NCBI GenBank assembly: GCA_946803715.1
Contig: CAMPET010000004.1
Coordinates: 507,146 to 571,145 of the forward strand
DNA: 64,000 bases
Source of the DNA: Beroe ovata
Lineage: Eukaryota; Ctenophora; Nuda; Beroida; Beroidae
Direction of reading: 5' to 3'
The notes under the pieces were generated by a model. It saw nothing but the letters and a program-made list of their open reading frames with translations, was not told the origin of the DNA and did not search any database. The position numbers and the translations under genes were made by a program. Of the stretch, positions 45,718-57,375 are shown one piece after another (within the stretch, counting starts at the first letter, position 1; the number at the start of each line of letters is the position of its first letter).

Positions 45718-47082
45718 TCATTGACTTCTTGCATGTGATTGCATGGTTCTTAATTGGTGATGTAGGGCTTTAATATCAATTTCAAGCTCGGGATACTTTT
45801 CAGAGTCAATGTGAGTGATCGTTTTCAAATAGTTAGCCTTGTCTAAAGGAATTTCTGATGAATGCTGGTCAGTATACAAAAGAACAAGCAGTAAAACAGT
45901 GAGTGACTCAGGCCACATATCATCCAATGGAGATATGGTCATGGTTTCATACCACTTAGATTGACTTATTATTTCATACATTTTGCTACAGCGAATGCCT
46001 TCAATCATCAAGGCTTTCAAAGAATCATTAGACTGACTTTTTCCTTCTACATCAGAAGGTTGGCATTGTTGTTTGATGCAAGAAATGAGATCAACAGGAA
46101 GTTGAGTTAGAATTTCACTGACAGCTTTTTGAGCAAACTCATCCAATGAAAGATCAGGATTATCGAGTAAGAGTTTCCCACTTTTAACTAAATTAGATGT
46201 TTCATCAACTTTTTTGACCGCTGGTTGCAGAAAGAAATTTGCTGATATGACACCACTGTTACAGCAAGAGTCAATATGCCACTTGAAGAAAGAGGGAAGA
46301 CCATCAGCTCCACCCTTCAATTCAGTTTTCTTAGAGCACAAGACCCAACCTCTTGTTTTGCCAGAAACTTTATCAACCGAGCACATTGCCTCAAACAGCT
46401 GATCCACTGATACCCAATGTGGAGGATATTTGTATCTTGCAACATCCATGATAAGTGCCATGTCATTTCCTTTGTGGTACCCCGCAATTGGAGAGAAATG
46501 ACCATCACCTGTTTGAGAGAATGCCTTTCGAGTGTATGAAACAATAATTATTGGTTCTGTTGATGATGAACAGCTGTTCAATAGATCAGCACGAAATTGT
46601 GCAATATCAGCTAAATTTTTAGGATAGATGTGCCTTTTACAGCAATCAGAACCTGATTGATTTATTGAGGCTGTGTTTATTCCTGTATGATCTTGTGCAT
46701 CATGAGCTTCATTAATAACAGGTCTTTTAGCATCCATTGTTAATGAATGACACCTTCCAAGGCATATAAATTCATCAAATGTAATACCTTTCTTTTTTAT
46801 TATATCAATAGAGTTGCAGCAATGCAACATGTCCTCACAATACCATCTCCATGCCCCTTTCCAAATTATCCCAGGGTCAACCGAAAGTGTATTCAAGACC
46901 ATAGTAAGTGTTGTTAGGCCACAGTATGCAGGTTCTGCCTGCGTCAAAAACTGTTCAGCAAGTGAAAAATAACCTGACATAAAGCCATCTGCTAGTGATT
47001 CACTGAACATTTGCTGTCCAAGTGCTGAGCTAAATGCCACTGCAGGAGGTGAGGGAAGTTCTCTTCTATAATATGTCCTCAT
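45718..47082 (-). CDS. Phytochelatin synthase
   Basis: PCS is a papain-like cysteine transpeptidase that builds metal-binding (gamma-Glu-Cys)n-Gly peptides from glutathione. The frame encodes 454 residues. The N-terminal catalytic domain opens FYRR-like as TYYRRELPSPPAVAFSS and contains catalytic Cys54 in EPAYCGLTTLTMVLN, His195 in GDGHFSPIAGYH and Asp213 in LIMDVARYKYPPHWV. Cys-His spacing is about 35 residues longer than in plant PCS1, because of an insertion at about 113-150. The C-terminal half (about 240-454) is variable, as in the family. The frame is open nine codons upstream of the ATG to a possible acceptor (TTTTTAG, exon start 47108), so a 5' exon may exist; 47082 is used because homology follows it at once. 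It lies head-to-tail with QSOX and divergent to the ABCG gene. Confidence 0.93.
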   Translation of the reverse strand: MRTYYRRELPSPPAVAFSSALGQQMFSESLADGFMSGYFSLAEQFLTQAEPAYCGLTTLTMVLNTLSVDPGIIWKGAWRWYCEDMLHCCNSIDIIKKKGITFDEFICLGRCHSLTMDAKRPVINEAHDAQDHTGINTASINQSGSDCCKRHIYPKNLADIAQFRADLLNSCSSSTEPIIIVSYTRKAFSQTGDGHFSPIAGYHKGNDMALIMDVARYKYPPHWVSVDQLFEAMCSVDKVSGKTRGWVLCSKKTELKGGADGLPSFFKWHIDSCCNSGVISANFFLQPAVKKVDETSNLVKSGKLLLDNPDLSLDEFAQKAVSEILTQLPVDLISCIKQQCQPSDVEGKSQSNDSLKALMIEGIRCSKMYEIISQSKWYETMTISPLDDMWPESLTVLLLVLLYTDQHSSEIPLDKANYLKTITHIDSEKYPELEIDIKALHHQLRTMQSHARSQ

Positions 47083-47109
47083 TGCATTAGTGGAACTCTG
47101 AACTAGTCT

Positions 47110-48398
47110 TCTAAAAAGAAATCAAGTAAGTCATACATGGAATACAGGGAGNTAATTACTTTATAACTTGAATTTATCTCTGAATATAAAGTTTAATTGA
47201 CAGTTGAATCAATTAACTGAAATACAGTAACGAAATGTTAAAAAAGATTAAGTACTCTCAAAACTGGTACATACTGTAAACTTTAAATTGAAAGTCCACA
47301 TGCGTCATAAAGGTTATGTACAACATAAAAACAATGTAAAAAAAACTTTTATATAAACTAAAAACAACCTATTTAAAAATCGCAAATATCTTGCAATATG
47401 CTATTGAGAGTCCATTGCAATAAGATAACAATCTTTAAATGCAGATTCTTTGCAAATCAATGATACTAGATCCATGAACAGGAAGCCCAAAATTGATTTA
47501 GGATATATGACATAGTAGATGCAGCAACTATATAGGATCGTTGCTCTAATCAGAATGTGTATTATTCCCGAAAATGGAGAGGACAATGTACAGTAATCAA
47601 AGCACTATTTGCCTGGCTAAGCTAGGCCCTGCTGTCGTGAATCTGCATGTGTAATGCTCCATTTCGTGAGGTACAAGAGACATTCAGACAATCAGACAAG
47701 CAGACAGACAACAGACAAGCAGATATTTCAGTCCTTACCAAATAATAATGTAGACAAGGGAGCTTGTTGAGAAGTAGCCCGTCGAATCGGACACATATCC
47801 ATTACCCGGCCACTATTAACCATACTCCATAGCAACCTGCATTACATTCAGAATTATGCAGCGTAGATACATTCATGATACAAACAGAATTTGCCCACAC
47901 ACAAGCATACACACATCATATACCCTGCATACAGTAGCTAGGGAACACACAGCACACATGAGTAGATCTTGGTTATCTCCGAAAAGCATGGGATTGACCC
48001 TGACTTCAACAATGAAACTGGAACTTCATGTATTGTACCAGTTGCTTGTACCAGGCCCAATTCCTGAGGTTTTGGGTTCAAGTATGGATCAATCCCATAC
48101 ATTTCTGAATGTTTTCTCTATTCACTGCTTGACCATGATACCATTTAAGTCTCTAAACAAAGAAGTTTATAGTTTATTATCCAGCCCTGTTATTACTAAT
48201 TATTGCTGAAAAACAATATGCAGTGGAAAATGATTCAGGCAATGTCTACCTGATAGCAGCTGGTATCATACCAGGTACTAAACATAACTCTAGCCAGGCA
48301 GCATTTATGTTGATATTAAATATCATTCCAATTTCAATAACTGTGTATGGTTTGGCATTTGTGTAGTACCTATCATGGTAACAGTAAAGGTATGAACT
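47110..48398. other. Divergent intergenic region between PCS and ABCG
   Basis: About 1.3 kb separates the two start regions. A short GACAGACAAGCAGACA repeat occurs at 47685-47725. An AT-rich part lies at 47180-47400. No gene was recognised; a 5' PCS exon could be here. Confidence 0.45.
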
Positions 48399-48440
48399 AT
48401 GAATACATTAATTCTGTATACATTAATTCATAGATATACT

Positions 48441-51400
48441 ATGATAAATGCAGACAGTGCCAATGAAATAACACCTGATTGCTCTGCTGACTCTCTCATT
48501 GATGGAACTGACATTGATGGGGGTGAGTCATCATTAATCTTAATACATTTGATTGTGTCATACATTTGATAGTATCTAACATCGTAACTCATGCGACTCT
48601 TATTCAATCCTCCAATCCATGAACTATGTCATGTAGTAAAATGTGTGACAAGATTCACCATCAATGAATCATACTTATCAAGGAAAGTTTTTTTTTATAA
48701 TCTTTGCCTGCTTTTCGAACTTGGAAGAGAAGAAGACTGCTTTTAGGGCCAAAACTTCTCCCGACCTTTTCTTTGTATTTGTACAACTTTATAGGTTATA
48801 GGTTGGAGGTGACTTGTAACATTGTCGGTTTAGATTGTCGGAATGTTGTTATCATTGTTGGTATATATTATCCTTCATAGAGTGGTATTGTTTCAGGCTA
48901 CAATACTGAAAGTGAGGACAAGAAGCAGAGTGAAGGAAGTGTAAAGGAGCAGAAAATCTACCCAGACAACTGCCTGCGATTTGATTTGGTCTGCTGTGCT
49001 ACAGGTATGGAATTCGTCTTTAAGTTCATTTCGACATTTGTATTGCGGACTGTAAGACTCATGGATAATTTTGAAGACAACTGAGAAGCGGTATGTAAAA
49101 ACAATTAAGCTAATTGCCGCAGATAGAGGCATAAAACTGAACAAGTGCTACGGAGAGTTCTATGCAAAGCAGGTCACAGCAATAACCGGTCCTCCTAGCT
49201 GTGGTAGATCCACACTCCTCAAAATACTGGCCGGAGTCAAGTGAGTGTGGGCAACTATAGAGTATAGACTATAGAGTCCCAAATCCCAATACATTCAATC
49301 TGCATGATGGAATTATCACTGATAAGTGATGGACTTAACTTAGATAGAGTGATAGAGTCTATTTTTGAACAGCTGTGCACGTTGTGACAATGTACAATGT
49401 ACAATGTACATTGTCTATACCATCTGTTTGGTGTTGCACACTCATTTTACACGTTCTGAAATCAGAAGCCGCAGCTTGCAATTTCATTCACGCCTGATCG
49501 GTTATCAAATTCCAGATCATCCTTTGGGATCTAATTGTGGTGGAAATTAAATATGGTGAGATCTAAATGCGATGGTTCATTGACTAACAAAATACAAATT
49601 TGAATTATTTCACAGTCCCTCCTCTTTCTTTCCCGTGTAAAATGTGAAATCAATTTGTTCATAGATACATCAGATAGCAACTCATATTTCACAGAATTTG
49701 ACATAACACGCTAACTGAATATCCCAGACCACACGACTTTGAAACCGAATCCTAACATTTTCCCTTCTCATATGACATTTGAAATTACCACATTATAGTC
49801 ATGAGATCTAGACGTTTGTAGTCTTCAATGCTACTAGACTTTCACGCAACCAATCTTGTGACTTATACAAGTCATTCAGTTACACTCATAAGAGAGTTTC
49901 CGTAATCCGTTATATGTTTTAAAACAAATTGTAGTTTTAAAAGAAGATTTGCTGTACGCACTCGTACTCAACTTACCACGTATATAGCCATTAACACATT
50001 AAGAACGTTTTTATCACAATCAAATTGATTATTATTATTCATTTCAGAGTTAAGAACAGTAAAGGAAGGATAAAAGTCGGAAATGTTGATAGGACCACAA
50101 AGGAGTTTAAAGGCATTTCATCGTTTGTACCGCATCATTGCATCATCAGTAACCTCACCGTCAAAGAAACGCTCAGGGTGAGTACAGCAGACAAGAAAGT
50201 TTAGACGAGCACAAGATATTACAGCCGGGCATAAGAAAATATAAATTCAGCTTTCTGAGAAGTGTTACTGCCGGTCACAGTATGAATTCGCATAGTCGTG
50301 GGCCGCGGGGACCGAATTTCGGGAACATATTGTACGCGCGTGTGCGCGCACGTACGTTCATCAGTTTTTAAAACGTAACAGCTCTGATTATCTGCTGCAT
50401 GTCGTAAATCATACGATCTTAGATGCTCCCGGATCATTGTTCGGTTAGATATAGGTCGAGATGATATATCTATAACACATGTTTGGCGTACACTCAGTAA
50501 AAACCTGTGTTTCAGTGTTCAGCGATTGCGTGCTGCCCGCCCAAGTTTACGGATCACGAGAGAAACCGTGCAATCATAAGAGTATTGGAGCTCCTCCTCA
50601 GTACTGATATCATACACAGAAAGGTGGGAGGAAAACATCATGTATAGCTAACACTACAATACTATAACTGGTAATCATTATAAAGTCAGGTCATTTTCAC
50701 TCTGATAGGTGTACGATTTGACACTAGTGGAGCAGAGAATTCTCTGTCTAGCTGCTGAGTATCTCAGGAGTCCACGCTTTGTGTTCATCCAGGATCCACT
50801 CAGGTGAGAATTGACGTGGATACTGGTTAGTGAGGGTGCTGTTAGAGGGGGAGAGGGCAAATACTGAGAGTAGGAGGGTGGGAAATGTGGTTATAGTGGG
50901 ATGTAGATGTGGGTTATGGGGGTAGATGTTCCCCCTCCCTCATTGTTATTGATCTCTCTCACCCATGAGTCATGACCTCCCTGCAGTGGTCTGAGTTCGC
51001 TGCACCAACTCCTGTATCTGTCACGAGTGAGGTTGCTTGCTCTGGAAGGTGTTGCTGTGGTCCTGTGTATCAAGACTGGGCTGAGTAGCCCTACTCTGCA
51101 CTACATAGATAACGTGAGTTCATTGTTACTACACGTCACGGGCTGTACATTGCTCTGTTGTTGGTGTACAGACAATAATCACGGCAATAATCAGGCAATA
51201 ATCACGGATTAACTGATCTGTATTATCTACAGTTGTACGTGATGTCGAAGGGTCAGTGTGTGTACAGTGGTGCTCCTGATCAACTTCCCAAGTACTTCAC
51301 AACCAACGCTCCTTCACCGGCTGAAACATTCACCGACATACACCAAGGTATTATGATAGGGAGTGATGATATAGTGATTATAGAGTGATTATAGAGTAAT

Positions 51401-54400
51401 TATTGAGTGATTATAGAGTAACTAGAAAACCCGCCAAGTGGACGTGATAAACTATCCATTGAAAGACACCACGACGTTACTTCAGAACGACAGCTTAACA
51501 ATAACATGACCTGTGATCAAAATCCAACCTACTTATTTGAACCACTGATTTGATGAAGGAGCACTTGGTCACAATTCACCCATTTCTTCGAATAAGCACA
51601 GAAAATGGTGCTTCCGTTAATCGTTTCAATTTGCATAGTGTATTGTTACCGAAAATAACATCGTATTTCACCATGAGTCGAAAAGAATAACTGCCGAGCA
51701 AAAGCAACAATTGTCAACTCAAGAGGAATTTGACCGTTGCTCGAATCAGAACCTACTTGCATTCATCCCATCAACGAAAACTAAAACGTTATCAAAGCAC
51801 CATCATCAGAAATGAGCTCCCACTTCACTATTACAGTAGTAGCACGTATCCATGGCAACGCGCACTTTAACTTCAAAATCAGCACGTGCATTTAGTGACG
51901 GACATACAGAAATAAATAAAGACAAACAAACAACCAAATTATAATAGAGACTAGGTAGCCCGTCAAGTACTCAAGTAGTCACGATAAACATCAATGCATG
52001 GGCGATAATGAAACGACTAACGTATTGTGAAAGATGTTGAACGTACCCAACGTAGTAGCTTAAATCCAGATTCCAAATCGAAAACGATCAAAGCAACACA
52101 TCATCCAGTGTGGTCGATGATTCAGTGCAAAACAGAAACATATCAATCAATATCAGACTGTCATTACGCGTACATCAAACTGCACGTGCAACTCTTGTTT
52201 CTCCTATCAACAGAGAGAGCAACGTTATCGAAACAGCGCCATAAGAAATGAAACAACAGGCTACTACCTTTTGCACGTGCATCCTTCCAACTACATCTTA
52301 TTCCCATAGCAACACGCACGCCGTGACTCACAGAAATTATTATAGAGAGAATGCCAAATTATAATAGGGACTAGGGAGCCCGTCAAGTACTCAAGTAGTC
52401 ACAATAAACATCAGATAGGTAATGAAACAACTAACGTATTGTGAAAGATGTCGAACGTAGTAGCATGGAGATTCCATATCAAGAACAATCTCAGCAACAC
52501 ATCACTCAGTGTGTGCAGTCGATTATTCAGTGCAAAGCAGAAACATATCATGCAAGATCTGGTCGTCAATGCGCGCATCGAACTGCACGTGCAACTCTAG
52601 TTCACCTTTCAGAGAGCAACGTAATCAAAACAGCACCATTAGAAATGAGCCTACAGGCTACTCCTTTTTGCACGTGCAACTCATACACTACCATAGCAAC
52701 ACGTAGTACGCGGTGAACGCACAGAGAACATAATAATAATAATAATGATAATAATAAAAGAGAGAATGCCAAATTATAATAGGGATTATCATTTATTTCC
52801 ACTCTTCAACTATCGTCTTTTTCACGAATAACACCCAACACTATCATCCAATTCCCAGTACTTCTCCATTGCTCGACTAACGACACGCGACACCAAGTCG
52901 AGAACAATGCTAAGCGGTGTCGGAGACCGATTACAGGCCCGGAGAATCATGCGTCCTACGAGCCAAAACCTGTGGTATGTCAAACTTAGTGGGAAGAGGA
53001 TATGACTTTTCATTTCACCAAAAAGGCCATACGGCAAGCAATTTATAGCTTGATAAGGATCGTGTATGATTGCTCAATGCTCACTCATTCAATGCTCACT
53101 CTCAGAGTTTCCTACAACACACGCTACAAGGGTTCAGCCTCTGCACCAGATACTCCATTGCCCTAGCCAGACAGATGCGGGCCGTGGCCCTCAGGTAGGG
53201 AAAAACTCACTTGTCATTGACAGCTGACACCAATCTTCCCCACACTGTTACACACTAGGACACCACTAAACTATAGATTATTTGACACCACCATATTTTC
53301 TTATAAACACCAGGTTGGTGTACAACACATTTATTGGGATACTGATGGGGAGCATATGTTTTGAGGTGGGTTTACACGGTGACACTGCACGAGAGAATGC
53401 TGGATACATCTTCTCATCGATCATATTCCTCTTCGTGGGGGCCTTGGTCAATTCTGCCAGACGAAGTGAGTGCTATCACGTGTACTATCATCCCATTCAA
53501 TTACGATCCAGTTATATACGCCTCACATATATCCACTCATATACGCCTCACGCCCTCGCATTATCTGATTCAAAGTTTGAAACAGCTCATAACTCGCATC
53601 TATAGCCTCGCATCTATACCCCCTTGTATAACTCACCATACTAAGCATATTCTGTTTCGCAGCGAATAGGTACATGTGCATCTACCAGAGGGAGCGGTTT
53701 AACAGGTGGTACTCTTCATTCTCGTTCTACCTCGCTAAAATGCTCGCCGAGCTGCCTCTAGAGATTATCATGTCCGTTCCCTTCGCCAGTATCACGTACT
53801 TCATGGCGGGTACGTTCATCATGAGGAATATCCTGCGGCTTACAACTAGAATTGTTGATTTTCTGATCAATACAATCAATAACCGTCAATCTCATGAAAT
53901 GAGGAATGCACGCTGCTTATATTGCCGCCGCATGTGCAATGTGCACGTGCTTGATATGCATTATGCACGTGCACAATGAACATCTCTGATGAACGTTCCC
54001 ACAGGAAACCCCGCTACCCTAATCTTCTTCACTCACATCGCACTGTGTGTGATAACAGCATGTATGGGACATGTATTCGGAGTGTTTGTCGTGGCTGTCA
54101 GTCAGAAATTCGAGGTAAATCCAACATCTTGATTCAGTGAAATAATATCGAGTGTTGAAAAATGACACATCCTCCTGCATTTGATTTCTAAGTTATTGAT
54201 ATTAGAACTGTGATTGATCCTCATTCATCATTAATTGCAGATTCAGCAAGCAGTTGCAAGCATCTATGTTACAGTTAACATGGTAACCATGGGTTACATA
54301 TTCAGGGTGAAACACATGCCCATGCTCATCAAATGGGTGGCCACTCTCTCACCCTTCCATCTACTGTTCAAGAGTAAGCTATAATATCAGCTCGAGAATG

Positions 54401-55266
54401 AAGAAATCAATGGTTTTCTAGTGTACTCATCTAGCTAAGGTGTGATCGATTAGGCTAAACTTACAGTCATAGAGACCGAGAAGATGTTCAATATCAGAGG
54501 ATAACCAATATATGCCGTATTTCCCAGGTTTCTACATTAATATCTACAACTCTTTGGATCCTCTGCACTGCCCATATCCTCCTCTCAACTGCTCTCAATA
54601 TGCACCAAATGTGAGTAGATTCCATATTGTGAGTGTGAGTGTGAGTGAACCTCAGATATCTCATGTCCGTTGTCAATAACTGTCTGAAAATCATGAACAA
54701 AGCCCGGAAAATTGTGACGAATTCCAAAACAAGTTATGATTCTGACGAATTCCAAAACCAGTAATGATTCTCCTGCACCCTAGCCTCCTTACTACTCCCT
54801 CCCCAGCTCCTCTACTTGTACGGATACGAAGGAGAGGAGTTCCATTTCACCTCGTTCTGGTATCTGGTGGCGCACCTGGCAGTCCTCCACACTGCCAGCT
54901 TCATGTTCATCACGGCCCGTGGTCGATGGTTTGACACACAGCTCCCCGTGCCACACTACAATAAGTCCGCAACGGTTTCAGTCAGCAGAACTTCCATTGA
55001 TCTGGCAGGTTTGTGGTGTTTTACAGTGCTTTTGCACTGCTGCAAAACATAATCACATAGCTGCAAGAGTACAAGCTCATTGTGGCCTTGGTGTAATGAT
55101 AGATTGATGCACTGCCAAGCTCTTGTTTTACAATAATTAGTATCACTTGTTCTTTTCAGATCAATCCAAGAACTTGTCGATGAAGGAGGGTATTTGGGAG
55201 TGTTTGAAGGGTTGTATCAAGGTGAAGCCTTACAAACCTATGGAAACTAGTGTCAATCAAGATTGA
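48441..55266 (+). CDS. ABCG (White-family) half-transporter with degenerate ATPase domain
   Basis: Seventeen exons join in phase to 647 residues, the normal ABCG half-transporter size: 48441-48522, 48897-49004, 49123-49240, 50048-50177, 50516-50623, 50709-50803, 50987-51113, 51233-51347, 52937-52974, 53106-53194, 53314-53465, 53663-53809, 54005-54114, 54241-54373, 54528-54610, 54807-55008, 55160-55266. The nucleotide-binding domain precedes the membrane domain. Motifs are altered: Walker A GPPSCGRST (Lys to Arg), Q-loop FVPHHCII (Gln to His), signature LTLVEQ for LSGGE, Walker B/D-loop FIQDPLSGLSS (catalytic Glu to Pro), H-loop CIKTGLSS for IHQPS. The membrane half is intact, with the ABCG extracellular loop before the last helix (Cys-containing CPYPPLNC) and an ER-exit-like end. 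ABCGs export lipids or small molecules as dimers, so this is probably a non-catalytic partner. An in-frame ATG at 48399 is an alternative start. Confidence 0.9.
51417..52795. repeat. ~415-bp tandem repeat, about three copies
   Basis: Copies share ACTAGGGAGCCCGTCAAGT, ACTCAAGTAGTCAC, ATAAACATC, a GCACGTGCAACT block, CCATAGCAACACG and GCCAAATTATAATAGGGA. Boundaries are near 51955 and 52371; the first copy is the most diverged. It lies in the ABCG intron between exons 8 and 9. Confidence 0.8.
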
Positions 55267-55320
55267 GTGTCAACGAATGTTCATAGTAGTTCTGGTATAA
55301 GTTGGGAAAAGAAGAAATGA

Positions 55321-55326
55321 AATAAA
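55321..55326 (+). promoter_or_regulatory. Polyadenylation signal of the ABCG gene
   Basis: AATAAA 55 bases after the stop codon. Confidence 0.55.
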
Positions 55327-55700
55327 TTTTTCCACCTCTATGGTGGACGGTGGTTGGTAGTGCTTATAAAAACTGTTCAGTCTGATTTGATAGGTAGATT
55401 TTTATGATGAATGANTTTCACAAGCGTGTGAATCATAGTTTTGATGACTTAGTTTTGACGATTATGACTCCTTTGATGATTATGACTCCTTCAAAGAAAC
55501 AGAAAGTTTGTATATACAGTTTGTGTATAATGGATGTTAATATGTCGTGGTAAGTAAGAGAATTTAACATCAATGGCTCGGTGCGACTTCGTAGTTCATA
55601 CAAGGTGGAAAAAGCATTTATTTTACACAAGACAGAATATGGCTCTTCTAATAACCTCAGGGCACCGCCACGGACGGGCTGCGGAAAAATGTCATATCAA

Positions 55701-55759
55701 ATCATTTATACGCATTTGAGTGGCTGCGAAACTCAAACAATTCTTAATTGTTTTTGGAT
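55701..55759. repeat. Dispersed repeat, copy 1
   Basis: This 59-bp segment is the reverse complement of 59121-59179 with one visible mismatch. It is palindromic in part (AACAATTCTTAATTGTTT). It is just downstream of the ABCG gene. Confidence 0.85.
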
Positions 55760-55957
55760 ATAATATTTTCTTTTATAAACTTTCTGCTTGATTTTCTTTT
55801 ATAACTTCTGTCTATATACAACTTTTATCAGCTCATTTAACTTTAAGATAAGGTCTCGATGACAATATATTTCAATATCGAATGCCCTAATATGACCGAC
55901 CTCACTAAAGTGGTATGATCTCCTTAGCAAGACCCTGGTACAACAAACACACGTACC

Positions 55958-56890
55958 ATGGACAGCCGGCCAAGTGTGGTTGTTGTTGGATCGTGCATGA
56001 CTGACATGGTCGCATACGTGCCCACCCTGCCCCGGCCCGGTGAGACTCTACACGGCACCAAATTCAGTATCGGATTCGGCGGGAAGGGTGCGAACCAGGC
56101 GGTTATGGCGGCAAAACGAGGCTCCTGCACCGCTCTCGTGGCAAAGTTGGGGAGTGACGTGTTTGGGGATAACTATCTGGAGAATTTGAGGAATGTTGGG
56201 GTCGATGTGTCTCATGTGGGTCGTGTTGACGGTGCAAGTGGGGTGGCGTTGATAACTGTCGATGATGCAGCAGAGAACTGTATCACTATTGTGGGTGGTG
56301 CGAATAACCATCTCTCCGAGACTGATGTCATGAAATGCAGTAAGGACATCCTCATTACGGCTAGAGTTCTTGTCATGCAAATGGAGGTTCCCCTGGCGAC
56401 TAATCTTACTGCTCTAAAATTAATTAGACAAGTTGGGGATGGGGTAACTACGATATTCAATGCTGCCCCAGCAACTGAGAGCCTGCCTGCAGAACTTTAC
56501 GGTTTAGTTGATATTTTCTGTGTCAATGAGTCAGAAGCTGAGAAACTGCTGAGACTTGAGTCAGTGAGAACTGTAGAGGAAGCTGGTGTGGCAGCATCTC
56601 AGCTTGTGAACAGAGGGTGCCGTGTTGGCATGGTAACGCTTGGTCCCCTTGGTGCTGTGTACCAGGAGAGAGGCCATGATGTAACACATGTGCCAAGTCC
56701 CAAAGTGCAGGCAGTGGACACTACTGGTGCTGGGGACGCGTTCATTGGTGCCCTTGCCAGTTTGATAGCTGATGACACGAACAACTCATCGTTCAGGGAT
56801 AAGGTGGAAGGTGCTTGCAAAGTAGCAGCAGTCAGTGTGACTAGACACGGAACTCAATCATCCTTCCCAGGGGTAGAGGAGGAGATATGA
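55958..56890 (+). CDS. RBKS: Ribokinase
   Basis: Ribokinase phosphorylates D-ribose at O5 in the cytosol, feeding nucleotide synthesis and the pentose phosphate pathway. One exon encodes 310 residues (human 322). It is a PfkB-family protein. The N-terminal signature GFGGKGANQAVMAAK is at about 39-53, and the ribose-binding GSCMTD at 11-16. NAAPA is at 168-172, and FCVNESEAEKL at 187-197. The C-terminal PfkB signature VDTTGAGDAFIGAL is at 253-266, with catalytic base Asp260 and the anion hole formed by GAGD. The ATG is used because strand 1 (VVVVGS) follows directly. The gene is downstream of the ABCG gene on the same strand and converges with the PHAX-like gene. A two-copy 31-bp repeat and an AATAAA (57176) lie in its 3' flank. 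Confidence 0.95.
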   Translation: MDSRPSVVVVGSCMTDMVAYVPTLPRPGETLHGTKFSIGFGGKGANQAVMAAKRGSCTALVAKLGSDVFGDNYLENLRNVGVDVSHVGRVDGASGVALITVDDAAENCITIVGGANNHLSETDVMKCSKDILITARVLVMQMEVPLATNLTALKLIRQVGDGVTTIFNAAPATESLPAELYGLVDIFCVNESEAEKLLRLESVRTVEEAGVAASQLVNRGCRVGMVTLGPLGAVYQERGHDVTHVPSPKVQAVDTTGAGDAFIGALASLIADDTNNSSFRDKVEGACKVAAVSVTRHGTQSSFPGVEEEI

Positions 56891-56910
56891 TCATGGTGGG
56901 ATATATTAGA

Positions 56911-56974
56911 TATCTTACTACTGCGGGATTATGGTCGTGGAGTCTTACTACTGCGGGATTATGGTCGTGGAGTC
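56911..56974. repeat. Two-copy 31-bp direct repeat
   Basis: TCTTACTACTGCGGGATTAT followed by GGTCGTGGAG is repeated exactly once in tandem, 20 bases after the ribokinase stop. Confidence 0.85.
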
Positions 56975-57375
56975 TATAGTGTGATCAAAAGTGTGATTGT
57001 TTTTAATTTTGAAATTTCAAACAAAAAGTGTTTGCTTTCATTGTTTTCCAACAATTACAAACAAAGGCTAAGACTAAAGATTGAAGGGTTTAAAAGTGTA
57101 TTGATGAACATTTGAATAGAAAAATGCGATTTGACACTTTTCACTCAAGTTCCAATTATGAATGCAATCATTTAAATAAATACTGATCAACACAGCTTCT
57201 TGCGAATGGAAAATTGTGTTCATTCTCGTCCTCACGAATCAAAACCCGTAGTTCGCCTGTACTAAAAAAGCAACTATCGTCATAGGAACTCGTCCAACTT
57301 TTGGGAATAAATTAAAATAAAGGTCTGGACATAATACGCAGTGCTATCAGAATCTACATCAACAGTTCATGACAA

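Noticed and set aside
45718-47082. Bacterial contamination or recent horizontal transfer for phytochelatin synthase
   Set aside because: The protein has eukaryotic-type PCS features, base composition like its neighbours, and sits between spliced animal genes.
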